Below are positions 7,362 to 15,440 of a stretch of DNA of 17,177 bases, in pieces. The position numbers and the translations under genes were made by a program. Within the stretch, counting starts at the first letter, position 1, and each line of letters begins with the position of its first letter. This DNA is from Candidatus Avoscillospira stercoripullorum (GTDB lineage: Bacteria; Bacillota; Clostridia; Oscillospirales; Oscillospiraceae): positions 1 through 17,177 of the forward strand of contig DVGD01000048.1 in NCBI GenBank assembly GCA_018712905.1, in the 5' to 3' direction. The notes below the pieces were generated by a model, which saw nothing but the letters and a program-made list of their open reading frames with translations, made no database searches and was not told the origin of the DNA.

Positions 7362-8141
7362 TCATTCTTCCGAGGGGGGGTGATCCTCTTCCCGGTTTAC
7401 ATTCCAGTTGTTCATGTAGTTGGCATTTCGGTATGCCTTGGGCGTCATCCCGGTTTGCTGCCGGAAGTGCTGGATAAAATGGCTCTGAGACGAGTAGGAC
7501 AGGTAGCTGGCGATTTCCACCAGATCCATATCGCTGAAGCGGAGCATATTTTTGGCCACCTCCAGCTTGCGCTGGCGGATGTAATCACTGACGGATACGC
7601 CGATCTCCTGCTTGAAGATGCGGGAGAGATAGGCGGGAGAAATCGCGATGGCGTTGGCAAGATCATTGATGGTAATCCGCTCCAAAATGTGGAGATAGAT
7701 ATAGTCAATGGCTTCGGCCACCTGCTTGGAGGAGGCGGCAAACTTCTTCAGCAACCGCATCCGGCCAGCGTAGTCCAGGCACATCTGGTCATGGAGCAGC
7801 ACGACTTCCGCAATGTTGGTGCAGCGATCCATTTTCAGAATGTAGGAATCGCTGAGGCAGAACGCCTCTTCCAGTGCCATTCCGCCCTCCGTACAGAACC
7901 GGGTAATCATGGCGGCAGTGATGACAAAGTGGTATTTGATATTGGCCAGCGGGTCTGTGGACAGAAGACCCACACCCTCGGGGTTTTCAAACCGACCCCG
8001 GCTGCAATTATCCTGCACCAGGCCGATCTGCCCCGCTGCTACCGCCCGATAGAAGAGATATTCTTCACCGGGATTGCGGTGGCGGGTGGTGATGCTGTCC
8101 ACATCGAGATCCAAGGGAGTCCAATAATTTTCCTGCTGCAT
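7362..8141 (-). CDS. AraC-family transcriptional regulator
   Basis: A 259-residue regulator. The C-terminal third holds the two helix-turn-helix motifs of the AraC/XylS DNA-binding domain: first near 157-178 (INDLANAIAISPAYLSRIFK) and second near 206-229 (DLVEIASYLSYSSQSHFIQ), ending in the usual FRQQTGMTPKAYR. The N-terminal 130 residues are not an obvious cupin; they resemble the helical sensor part of other Bacillota AraC proteins of unknown ligand. The start is set by AAAGGAGGG directly upstream (plus-strand complement near 8150-8158). It is divergent from the transporter operon and convergent with the GH94 gene, so it is the likely local activator, responding to a glucan-derived sugar or sugar phosphate (inference). 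Confidence 0.9.
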   Translation of the reverse strand: MQQENYWTPLDLDVDSITTRHRNPGEEYLFYRAVAAGQIGLVQDNCSRGRFENPEGVGLLSTDPLANIKYHFVITAAMITRFCTEGGMALEEAFCLSDSYILKMDRCTNIAEVVLLHDQMCLDYAGRMRLLKKFAASSKQVAEAIDYIYLHILERITINDLANAIAISPAYLSRIFKQEIGVSVSDYIRQRKLEVAKNMLRFSDMDLVEIASYLSYSSQSHFIQHFRQQTGMTPKAYRNANYMNNWNVNREEDHPPSEE

Positions 8142-8185
8142 GGGGGTGCCCTCCTTTCACACGATAAATCGAAACTCTCTTTTTC

Positions 8186-8213
8186 AGTATAGCATGAATC
8201 TGACATTTTGCAA
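8186..8213 (-). promoter_or_regulatory. Promoter of the araC-type regulator
   Basis: On the minus strand, TTGCAA (8213-8208), a 16-nt spacer ending in TGC, and TATACT (8191-8186): an extended -10 promoter. The predicted start is near 8180, giving a leader of about 40 nt that contains AAAGGAGGG before the ATG at 8141. Confidence 0.6.
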
Positions 8214-8286
8214 GATTTTCCATTGCACCCGCCATCGCTGCACCCATGGAGCAGGCTGTCACATTTAGATAAAATGAAGCATCGAT

Positions 8287-8316
8287 TTGACATTTTTTTA
8301 TTCAATTTAGTATACT
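8287..8316 (+). promoter_or_regulatory. Sigma-A promoter of the transporter-GH3 operon
   Basis: A perfect TTGACA (8287-8292), an 18-nt AT-rich spacer and TATACT (8311-8316), 5/6 to consensus. The predicted start is about 8323. So strong a core promoter suggests repression or catabolite control rather than strict need for an activator. Confidence 0.75.
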
Positions 8317-8342
8317 ATCTTTTCGGAACATAATATACTAAA
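8306..8342. promoter_or_regulatory. Palindromic operator centred on the predicted transcription start
   Basis: TTTAGTATACTAT (8306-8318) and ATAATATACTAAA (8330-8342) form an inverted repeat matching at 12 of 13 positions, with its centre at 8324. The left arm contains a perfect 10-bp dyad TAGTATACTA (8308-8317), and the right arm a one-mismatch copy TAATATACTA (8331-8340), 23 bp apart. It covers the -10 box, so a bound protein would block the promoter. The identity of the protein is unknown. Confidence 0.55.
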
Positions 8343-8394
8343 CAAGCCAACACAGCCAAGCGCTGTATCAGAACAGAAAAGAGGAGGATTCAAC

Positions 8395-9777
8395 ATGAAG
8401 AAGAAGAGACTGTGCCTCGTGCTCGCCATGCTGATGCTTGTCAGTATGCTCGCCGCCTGCGGCGGTGGGGAAACCGCCACGGGGGACACGCCCGCCGCGG
8501 AAGAGGGCAAGGTAATCAACATCTATGTCTGGAACCAGGAGTTCCAGGAAAAATTCAACGACTGCTACCCTGGCGTGACCGGTACTTCCAGCGATTTGTC
8601 CGTCACCAATCTGGAGGACGGCACGGAGGTGCACTGGATCATCAACCCCAATCAGGACGGCGTTTATCAGGACAAGCTGGATGAAGCCCTGGGCAAGCAG
8701 AGCAGCGCACCCGCCGACGAGAAAATCGATATGTTCCTGGTGGAGGCCGACTACGCGCTGAAGTATGTGGATCCCGATGTGGGTGTGGCCATGCCCATTT
8801 CCCAGCTGGGAATTACCGAAGCGGACATTGCCAACCAGTACGATTATACGCTGGAAGCCGTCACTGGCGCCGATGGTGAGATTCGAGCTCTCAGCTATCA
8901 GGCAACGCCCGGCATGCTGGTCTACCGCCGCTCCATTGCCAAGGCTGTGCTGGGAACGGACGAACCGGACGCCGTCGCCGAGGCCGTGGCGGACTGGGAT
9001 GCCTTCTATGAAACCGCCGAGAAGGTCAAGGCCGCCGGTTACGTGATGTATTCCTCTACTGCTGATACATATCGTGTCTACTCCAACAACACCTCCGCTC
9101 CCTGGGTAGACGGCACGGCTGTGGTGGTCGACCAGAACATGATGAACTGGGTCGCCCGCTCCAAGGAAGACACCGACAACGGCATTAACAACAATGTCGG
9201 CGGACAGTGGACGGATGAGTGGAACAAGGACATGGGTCCTGACTCCCGGGTGTTCTGCTTCTTCCTGCCCGCCTGGGGCCTGAGTACCTGCATTCAGCCC
9301 AATGTGAAGGATACCGCCGCCGCGCAGGACTGGGCCGTTTGCGCTGCACCCCAGGCGTTCTACTGGGGCGGAACCTGGCTAGTGGCTGCCGCAGGCACCG
9401 ACAATCCCGAACACGTAAAGGACATTATGCTGAAGATGACCGCCGATACAGATGTTCTTCGCACCCTGGCGCAGGAATATGGCGAGATGAGCAACGACCA
9501 GCCTCTGATGGATGAGCTGGCGCAGTCTCCCGAGTTCGGCATTGATCTGCTGGCGGGTCAGAACTACCTGGGCGTGCTCTCCGAGGGCGCCGCCAACATC
9601 AGCCTGGCCAATGTCTCTCCCTATGACCAGGGCTGTGTCGAGGAGTTCCAGAATGCCTTCGGCGACTACTTCCGGGAAGCCACCACCGGTGTAACCTTTG
9701 AGAAAGCAAAGGCCAACTTTGAAACCGCGATCCTCGAACGCTATCCCGAGCTGACGGAAGTCCGCTGGCCTGAATAA
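8395..9777 (+). CDS. ABC transporter sugar-binding lipoprotein (CUT1 family)
   Basis: Extracellular solute-binding protein of 460 residues that would capture beta-gluco-oligosaccharides and hand them to the two downstream permeases. A basic start and hydrophobic core lead to the lipobox LAAC at 19-22, so C22 is the lipidated residue anchoring it to the outer face of the membrane. A Gly/Glu/Thr-rich linker follows (23-39), then INIYVWNQEFQEKF, the usual first strand of family 1 binding proteins. Tyr and Trp residues are frequent (for example SAPWVDGT, GGQWTDEWNKD, YWGGTWLVAA), as expected for sugar stacking. The start ATG 8395 has a strong AGAGGAGG ribosome site. It is the first gene of an operon divergent from the AraC-type regulator; a stable hairpin follows its stop. 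Ligand specificity is inferred only from neighbours. Confidence 0.92.
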   Translation: MKKKRLCLVLAMLMLVSMLAACGGGETATGDTPAAEEGKVINIYVWNQEFQEKFNDCYPGVTGTSSDLSVTNLEDGTEVHWIINPNQDGVYQDKLDEALGKQSSAPADEKIDMFLVEADYALKYVDPDVGVAMPISQLGITEADIANQYDYTLEAVTGADGEIRALSYQATPGMLVYRRSIAKAVLGTDEPDAVAEAVADWDAFYETAEKVKAAGYVMYSSTADTYRVYSNNTSAPWVDGTAVVVDQNMMNWVARSKEDTDNGINNNVGGQWTDEWNKDMGPDSRVFCFFLPAWGLSTCIQPNVKDTAAAQDWAVCAAPQAFYWGGTWLVAAAGTDNPEHVKDIMLKMTADTDVLRTLAQEYGEMSNDQPLMDELAQSPEFGIDLLAGQNYLGVLSEGAANISLANVSPYDQGCVEEFQNAFGDYFREATTGVTFEKAKANFETAILERYPELTEVRWPE

Positions 9778-9787
9778 GGGCTAAACT

Positions 9788-9823
9788 GGATGAGCGGGTG
9801 GGCACTCCCCACACCGCTCATCC
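9788..9823 (+). other. Stable intercistronic stem-loop between binding-protein and permease genes
   Basis: GGATGAGCGG (9788-9797) pairs with 9814-9823, and GTGGG (9798-9802) with 9808-9812 after a single bulged A at 9813, giving 15 bp with a CACTC loop. No T run follows, so it is not a classical terminator. It starts 10 nt after the stop codon. Such hairpins often protect the upstream mRNA and let the binding protein be made in excess over the permeases. Confidence 0.7.
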
Positions 9824-9845
9824 GCATGAGGAAGGAGGAACTGCT

Positions 9846-10811
9846 GTGCAAGAGAGAAAAATCAGGGGAATCAGCTACACCAAATGGGGCTATCTGTTTA
9901 TCCTGCCGTTTTTTCTGACATATTTTATTTTCTCGGCCATTCCGTTGATTGACACCGTTCGCTACAGCTTTTTTGAATACTACCGTTCCGGACTGAAGGA
10001 AATCGGTCCCAACTTTGTTGGCCTAAAAAACTACATCTCCTTACTTTCCACGGATCTACCCAAATACGCCTGGAATACGTTTATCATGTGGATTCTGGGA
10101 TTTGTTCCACAGATTGTAATTGCGCTGCTGCTGGCATCCTGGTTTACCAATGCCCGCATCAGAATTCGTTTGAAACAGTTTTTCAAAGTGGTGATCTATC
10201 TTCCGAACCTGATCATGGCCTCTGCCTTTGCCATGCTGTTCTTCTCCCTGTTTTCCAACTCCGGCCCGGTAAACAGCATTTTGATGAACCTTGGGATCGT
10301 GGCAGAGCCCATCCGCTTTATGGAATCTACGCTGGGCGCCCGGTCGCTGGTGGCGTTGATGAACTTCCTGATGTGGTTCGGCAACACCACCATTATGCTG
10401 ATGGCCGCCATTATGGGCATCAACCCCGCCATCTTCGAGGCGGCGGAGCTCGATGGGTGCAGCCACAGGCAGACCTTCTTTAAAATTACACTGCCCCAGA
10501 TCAAACCGCTTCTAACCTACACCCTCATTACATCTCTCATCGGCGGTCTTCAGATGTTTGACGTTCCTCAGATCCTGACCAATGCGCAGGGCTCTCCGGA
10601 TCGCACTACCATGACCTTGATTATGTTCCTGAACAACCATCTGAAGAGCAAGAATTACGGCATGGCAGGCGCACTGTCCGTTTACCTGTTTGTCATCAGC
10701 GCGGTTCTGTGCTTCTTTGTCTATAAGCTGAACATGGGCGATGACTCCAGAGAAAGAAAAGCGGCGGAAAAGCGAGCGAAAAAATTGGCGAAAAAGGGAG
10801 GTCAAGGATAA
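9846..10811 (+). CDS. Sugar ABC transporter permease, MalF-like (CUT1)
   Basis: First membrane subunit of the importer, 321 residues. About six hydrophobic segments are seen, beginning with WGYLFILPFFLTYFIFSA. The cytoplasmic ATPase-contact loop reads EAAELDGCSHRQTFFKITLP, with EAA at 198-200 and the conserved G at 204. The C-terminal tail is strongly basic and lysine-rich. The likely start is GTG 9846, 7 nt after AAGGAGG (9832-9838); an in-frame ATG at 9798 lies inside the intercistronic hairpin and is rejected. Its stop overlaps the next ATG by one base (TAATG), so the two permeases are translationally coupled. No ATPase gene is present in the window, as is usual for CUT1 systems in Bacillota. 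Confidence 0.92.
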   Translation: MQERKIRGISYTKWGYLFILPFFLTYFIFSAIPLIDTVRYSFFEYYRSGLKEIGPNFVGLKNYISLLSTDLPKYAWNTFIMWILGFVPQIVIALLLASWFTNARIRIRLKQFFKVVIYLPNLIMASAFAMLFFSLFSNSGPVNSILMNLGIVAEPIRFMESTLGARSLVALMNFLMWFGNTTIMLMAAIMGINPAIFEAAELDGCSHRQTFFKITLPQIKPLLTYTLITSLIGGLQMFDVPQILTNAQGSPDRTTMTLIMFLNNHLKSKNYGMAGALSVYLFVISAVLCFFVYKLNMGDDSRERKAAEKRAKKLAKKGGQG

Positions 10812-11653
10812 TGCAGAAAAAAACATTCTCCCTCCGCAGCATCGTGGTGCACCTGGTTTTGACCGTTTTGGCGTTTCTGTGTCTGTTCTTTTTCTACATC
10901 CTGATCATCAACGCCACCCGCTCCCACGCCCAGCTGCAGCTGGGATTCTCCGCGCTGCCGGGCAGCAGCTTCCTGACCAACCTGAAAAATGTGCTGAACG
11001 ATCCCTCCATTCCCATTGCCAGGGGCATTTTAAACAGCTTGCTTGTCTCCGGCTCCTGTGCGGCGCTGGTAACTTATTTTTCCGCACTGACCGCGTATGG
11101 CATTTTTGCATATTCCTTCAAGCTGAAGAAGGCGGCGTTCACCTTTATTATGATGATACTGGTGATGCCCACCCAGGTGACCGCCATGGGCTTCCTGCGG
11201 TTGATTACCAATATGGGAATGGATGACTCTTTGCTGCCCCTGATCATTCCCTCCATTGCCTCTCCCGCTGTCTTCTACTTTATGCTCAGCTATATGCAGT
11301 CCTCCCTCTCCATGTCCCTGGTTGAGGCAGCCCGGATTGACGGTTCCAACGAGTTTTCCACATTCAATCGGATTGTTCTGCCCATTATGAAGCCGGCAAT
11401 TGCGGTACAGGCGATCTTCACCTTTGTCGGCTCCTGGAACAATTACTTTATTCCCGCGTTGGTGATTACATCCAAGAACAAGCAGACGCTGCCGATCATG
11501 ATCGCAACGCTCCGTGGTTCCGATTATATGAACTTTGATACCGGCAAGATCTATATGATGATTACCGTGGCCATTCTGCCGATTATCATCATTTATTTGC
11601 TCCTTTCCAAATTCATTGTCGATGGAATTGCCCTGGGCGGCGTAAAAGAGTAG
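10811..11653 (+). CDS. Sugar ABC transporter permease, MalG-like (CUT1)
   Basis: Second membrane subunit, 280 residues, with about six transmembrane segments; the first is around VHLVLTVLAFLCLFFFYILI. The EAA loop reads EAARIDGSNEFSTFNRIVLP, with EAA at 172-174 and G at 178. It ends FIVDGIALGGVKE, the standard C-terminus of MalG-type subunits (G-x-x-x-GA/L-x-KE). ATG 10811 overlaps the upstream stop by one base and is preceded by GGGAGGTCAAGG. Together with the preceding permease and the lipoprotein it makes a complete CUT1 importer apart from the ATPase. Confidence 0.93.
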   Translation: MQKKTFSLRSIVVHLVLTVLAFLCLFFFYILIINATRSHAQLQLGFSALPGSSFLTNLKNVLNDPSIPIARGILNSLLVSGSCAALVTYFSALTAYGIFAYSFKLKKAAFTFIMMILVMPTQVTAMGFLRLITNMGMDDSLLPLIIPSIASPAVFYFMLSYMQSSLSMSLVEAARIDGSNEFSTFNRIVLPIMKPAIAVQAIFTFVGSWNNYFIPALVITSKNKQTLPIMIATLRGSDYMNFDTGKIYMMITVAILPIIIIYLLLSKFIVDGIALGGVKE

Positions 11654-11724
11654 GCGCCTGTGCCGGTTAGCGCCGGCAAGGGAATTGCGCAGGCCGCTTT
11701 ATCAGGCGATAGAACCACATGATA

Positions 11725-11753
11725 TCCGCTCCGTGCCTTCCGTGCGGAGCGGA
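11725..11753 (+). other. Hairpin in the 187-nt gap before the GH3 gene
   Basis: TCCGCTCCG (11725-11733) pairs perfectly with CGGAGCGGA (11745-11753), loop 11 nt, no T run. A second GC-rich hairpin with TGCCGG/CCGGCA arms (11661-11678) lies closer to the permease stop. I see no promoter in this gap, so GH3 is probably cotranscribed, with the hairpins acting in mRNA processing or partial termination. Confidence 0.5.
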
Positions 11754-11840
11754 CAGTTGTATCTCGATGCAGCCGTGTCTGAACGGTGCCCGGTACTTCT
11801 CCGCCGCATCAGACGAAACAGACTGAAAGGGAGTAAGATT

Positions 11841-14414
11841 ATGCCCAAAATATACGCCACAACGAATCCTGCTGTAACCAAAAGAGAGCGAGAGCATATG
11901 GCGCTCTCCCGGGCGCTGGCAGGCGAATGCGTTGTATTGTTAGAGAACGACGGCGTACTGCCGCTGCGTCTGCCGCAAAAGCTGGCGTTGTACGGCAGCT
12001 GTGTACGCCATACCATTAAAGGCGGTACCGGTTCCGGAGGCGTCAACACGCGGGATCAGGTTAGTGTTGCGCAAGGCTTGGAACGTGCCGGCTTTACCAT
12101 CACCACCAAAGCCTGGCTGGATCGCCAAGACTTACACTATCAGGAACAGCGCAGAGATTATTTTGCATGGGTAGATGCCTATGCCCGAGAAAATCACTAT
12201 CTGCGGGAGGCCGTGGTGTTCCTGCACCCCTTTCCAGTGCCTCCGCCGGTGGAGATCACCGCAGAAGATCTGGCGGCATCCGATACAGACACGGCGGTCT
12301 ACCTAATATCCCGCACCTCCGGCGAGGGATCCGACCGGCGGAATGAGCGGGGCGACTATCTCCTCTTTTCCGAGGAGCTGGCTCAACTACGCCAGCTGCG
12401 CGATGCCTATGCAAAGCTGATTGTGGTGCTGAATATAGGCGGCGTGATGGATCTGAAGGAAATGAAGGAAATCCCCGGAATCAATGCGCTGCTGCTCATG
12501 AGCCAGCTGGGAAATGTAGGCGGGGATGTTCTGGGGGACGTGTTCACCGGTACGGTCAATCCCTCCGGGAAGCTGACCGATACCTGGGCGGAAAACTATG
12601 GGGATTATCCGTCTTCCGCAACGTTCAGCCGCAATGACGGAAACGTGGATGACGAGTATTATCAAGAGGGTATCTACGTGGGATACCGCTATTTTGACAC
12701 GTTCCAAGTGGCGCCCATCTATCCCTTTGGGTACGGAAAATCATATACCACCTTTTCCCTCCAGCCCGCAGGCGTAACGGTGGCAGGAGAAATGGTGCAC
12801 GTCTGCGCCTTGGTGAAAAACACCGGTGCCCACCCAGGAAAAGAAGTGGTGCAGCTCTATGTCTCTGCTCCACCTGGCCGGCTGCAAAAGCCCTATCAGG
12901 AGCTGCTCTGCTTTGAAAAAACAAAGCAGCTGGCGCCGGGCGAGGAGGTTCGGATCATGTTGTCCTTCCTCAGCCGGCAGATGGCTTCCTACTCCACCGC
13001 AGACGAGGCATGGGTGCTGGAGCCGGGCGAATATTGCCTGCGCCTGGGAAGCAGTTCCCGGGATACCCAGCCAGCAGGCGTTCTGACCCTAGATCGGTCG
13101 GTGAAAACCGAAGTCCTGAAAAGGCTGTTTGCCGATCCCGATCCGGTGCAGGAAATGGACGCCCCGTTGGCAACATGCAATCCGCCGGATCCCACGATTC
13201 CCAGAATCCCTCTTTGTGCAGAGGATATCTCCACACACACGGCGGTCTATCAGGCGGAGCGAACCGTATTTCCCAGCGCGCGCACGGAGCACTTGACGGT
13301 GCACGATATCCGCCAAGGACGGTGCACCGCAGAAGAGCTGGTGGCGCAGCTGACCGTGCATGAGATGGCCGAGCTCTGTGTTGGCACAATGCGCGCGGGG
13401 GAAAAATCCGTGGTTGGGAATGCGTCCGATCTGGTACCCGGCGCTGCGGGAGATACCAGCCCGGTGGTCTGGAACTCCAGGGGACTGAGAAGTCTGATTC
13501 TGGCAGATGGGCCTGCGGGTCTCCGGCTCCAGCCGGTTTTCAAAACGGATCTGGAAGGGAATCTGCTGCCGGGCGGCGGCGCTCTGGGCGATGCCATGGT
13601 TCCCTTTGACGCCGCGTATACGGAGGAGAATTCCGTCACGTACTATCAATACTGCACCGCCATACCCATTGGATGGGCGATTGCGCAAAGCTGGAACCTG
13701 GATTTGATGGAACAAATCGGGTTTATGATTGGAATGGAGATGGAGGTGTTTGGCGTCGACTTATGGCTTGCACCTGCATTGAATATCCACCGCAATCCGC
13801 TGTGCGGACGGAATTTTGAATATTATTCCGAGGATCCGGTAATCAGCGGGCGTGCGGCTGCCGCCATCACAAGGGGCGTGCAGCGGCATCCCGGCAAGGG
13901 TACGACAATCAAACACTTTGCCGGAAATTCCCAGGAAGAGAACCGGTATTTCACCAATTCTCACATTGGAGAGCGCGCACTGCGGGAGATCTATCTGAAA
14001 GGCTTTGAGATTGCCGTCCGGGAATCTCAGCCTCTGTCGATCATGACATCCTATAACCTGCTCAATGGCATTCATGCCGCCAACAGCTATGATTTGCTTC
14101 AGGCGCTGGCGCGGGACGAATGGGGATTCCGGGGTGTCGTCATGACAGACTGGTTTACCTCCCAGGAACAGCCCTTCGTAGAGCGGGATCATCAGCCGAT
14201 TTATCCCATCTCTGCTTCCACGGGCTGCATATTTGCTGGAAATGACATTCAAATGCCCGGCTGCCAGCAGAATGTGGATGACATTGTTCGCGCGGTTCAA
14301 ACCGGAGCGCCGGTAGACGGCTACACCGTCACCCTGGCGGATCTGCAGCAATGTGCAGCCAATGTGGTGCGTATCATCGCCCAGGCCACAGAGGAAACAG
14401 AACATTTGCGCTGA
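11841..14414 (+). CDS. GH3 beta-glucosidase with permuted domain order
   Basis: Retaining exo-beta-glucosidase (857 residues) releasing glucose from short oligosaccharides, with no signal peptide and so cytoplasmic. The usual GH3 order is reversed. The alpha/beta sandwich comes first (about 10-300), with acid/base E162 in the SGEGSDR motif and GDVFTGTVNPSGKLTDTW after it. A fibronectin-III-like domain follows (about 310-415, VKNTGAHPGKEVVQLYVSAP). The TIM barrel is last (about 500-857), with GRNFEYYSEDP (656-666), KHF (691-693) and nucleophile D770 in GVVMTDW. This permuted order is known from Ruminococcus albus and Butyrivibrio fibrisolvens beta-glucosidases. Start ATG 11841 is preceded by AAAGGGAG; the longer frame from 11685 starts in the hairpin region and is rejected. 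It is last in the transporter operon and suits trimming of imported glucan oligosaccharides. Confidence 0.92.
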   Translation: MPKIYATTNPAVTKREREHMALSRALAGECVVLLENDGVLPLRLPQKLALYGSCVRHTIKGGTGSGGVNTRDQVSVAQGLERAGFTITTKAWLDRQDLHYQEQRRDYFAWVDAYARENHYLREAVVFLHPFPVPPPVEITAEDLAASDTDTAVYLISRTSGEGSDRRNERGDYLLFSEELAQLRQLRDAYAKLIVVLNIGGVMDLKEMKEIPGINALLLMSQLGNVGGDVLGDVFTGTVNPSGKLTDTWAENYGDYPSSATFSRNDGNVDDEYYQEGIYVGYRYFDTFQVAPIYPFGYGKSYTTFSLQPAGVTVAGEMVHVCALVKNTGAHPGKEVVQLYVSAPPGRLQKPYQELLCFEKTKQLAPGEEVRIMLSFLSRQMASYSTADEAWVLEPGEYCLRLGSSSRDTQPAGVLTLDRSVKTEVLKRLFADPDPVQEMDAPLATCNPPDPTIPRIPLCAEDISTHTAVYQAERTVFPSARTEHLTVHDIRQGRCTAEELVAQLTVHEMAELCVGTMRAGEKSVVGNASDLVPGAAGDTSPVVWNSRGLRSLILADGPAGLRLQPVFKTDLEGNLLPGGGALGDAMVPFDAAYTEENSVTYYQYCTAIPIGWAIAQSWNLDLMEQIGFMIGMEMEVFGVDLWLAPALNIHRNPLCGRNFEYYSEDPVISGRAAAAITRGVQRHPGKGTTIKHFAGNSQEENRYFTNSHIGERALREIYLKGFEIAVRESQPLSIMTSYNLLNGIHAANSYDLLQALARDEWGFRGVVMTDWFTSQEQPFVERDHQPIYPISASTGCIFAGNDIQMPGCQQNVDDIVRAVQTGAPVDGYTVTLADLQQCAANVVRIIAQATEETEHLR

Positions 14415-14457
14415 AAAGCGGGCACGCAGCATCTCCTTTGCCGATGCTCTTGTGCAA

Positions 14458-14573
14458 GGGGACTGGCATACAATTGAAATCATGCTGAAGCGATCAGGCA
14501 TCCATCCCACCTTCTTCTGTCGGGGATGGGTGCCTGATTGTTTCAAAGCAATGCAGTTCGTATGCCAGTTCCC
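14458..14573 (+). terminator. Very long stem-loop (116 nt) after GH3, probable operon end
   Basis: A symmetric hairpin centred at 14515.5. The inner helix is 23 bp (14486-14508 with 14523-14545) and the outer helix is 14 bp (14458-14471 with 14560-14573), in the same register across a 14 x 14 nt internal loop; the apical loop is 14509-14522. All four non-Watson-Crick positions in the helices are G-U in plus-strand RNA. Only a weak T stretch follows the inner helix, so it is an atypical terminator or a processed 3' structure. Confidence 0.6.
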
Positions 14574-15397
14574 ACGCCAATTTGAACCCGCAGAGAATAC
14601 AGTCCCTGGAGCGCTCTTCCGCAACGTGATATTCCATTCACAGGAATGGCGCGGTGAAAAAAACGGAGTGTCCCTGGGCTGACAACGCCGTGGTGGACGC
14701 CCCTGCATCCGGGAAAGAGAAGTTCCAGATGTGGGGGGTTCTCTGGCGCAGCGAAGCAGGAGCAGATGGAAAGAAACTGCGGAACCGGTGTGGAGGCGCC
14801 GGGGGTTTCGGAAGTCCCTAGGCGTCCCGAGTGCTCAACAACCACCCGTATACAGTCGATCATTGATTGGCAATCAGATGTCTCTGGATATTTCCTGTGT
14901 TGTATATCCGTGTTCCCTTGCTTCACGGTTTCAGGGATCCTATTGTATCATTCATCCATCATTTCATCAATCAAAATTAGTAACGTAAATGAAAGATGTG
15001 CGATCAGGGCTTGTACCTATGCTTGCCGGAAAACCCTAAAAAGCGGAGTATCCCATGTTACGCTTTTCAGCCGCCAAAGCCCAGTATTTGCAAGCCCTCC
15101 AGGGTTCAAAACTGAGGAGGGTGCTAAGGGGTATTACCCCCCTTGGTAAAATGCGGAATGGAACGTTCTACTGCCTGTATGGGAGACACAAACCACAAAA
15201 TCTGTACTCGGTTATGATGGAGAAATAATGTATTTTCGCCATTTTTAAGTGCCAAATGCCATATGCACGATTTGATCGCCATTACATGGATGGCACTGTC
15301 AGATGCGAGTGGTGCGCATGGGCTCATCGCAGATCGCTGCAGCCGCCTCTGCCTGAACTGGCTGGTGTACGAATTAAAGTTTTGTGTGGCCGCCCCG
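14574..15397. other. Gene-poor stretch, possibly decayed sequence
   Basis: No convincing gene. Open frames here are short, lack ribosome sites and look non-coding in composition (runs of Cys, Ser and mixed residues). Small hairpins are present, for example AAAAGCG/CGCTTTT near 15040-15068 and AAGGGG/CCCCTT near 15125-15143. It separates the glucan locus from the toxin-antitoxin module, and I read it as eroded accessory DNA. I see no tRNA, CRISPR or intact insertion sequence. Confidence 0.5.
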
Positions 15398-15399
15398 AT

Positions 15400-15440
15400 A
15401 TATCATATATGATATTGACCTTGCATATCTTATATGATAT
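15400..15440. promoter_or_regulatory. Two palindromic operators of the higBA promoter
   Basis: ATATCATATATGATAT (15400-15415) is a perfect 16-bp palindrome, and ATATCTTATATGATAT (15425-15440) is the same with one change. Their starts are 25 bp apart. The first ends at the -35 box and the second covers the -10 box, so binding by the HTH antitoxin HigA (or the HigBA complex) would repress the promoter. Autoregulation is known for HigA proteins; the assignment to this HigA is inference. Confidence 0.7.

Noticed and set aside
7380..8192. Plus-strand open frame of 270 codons opposite the AraC-type gene
   Set aside because: The minus-strand frame encodes an unmistakable AraC DNA-binding domain with its own ribosome site and promoter.
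14626..14815. Possible IS3-type transposase remnant
   Set aside because: VIFHS in one frame and DNAVVDA in another recall the HSD and DNAVxE motifs of IS3 transposases. The spacing is far too short, key residues are missing and no terminal repeats are seen, so chance is more likely.
15085..15125. GGGTTCAAAAC resembling a tRNA T-loop
   Set aside because: The flanking bases do not pair into a T arm or acceptor stem, and no D or anticodon arm lies upstream. Not a tRNA or an att site I can support.
14766..15149. Open frame of 127 codons in the gene-poor stretch
   Set aside because: There is no ribosome site, its composition is rich in Cys/Ser without domain character, and it overlaps competing frames. 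Treated as non-coding.
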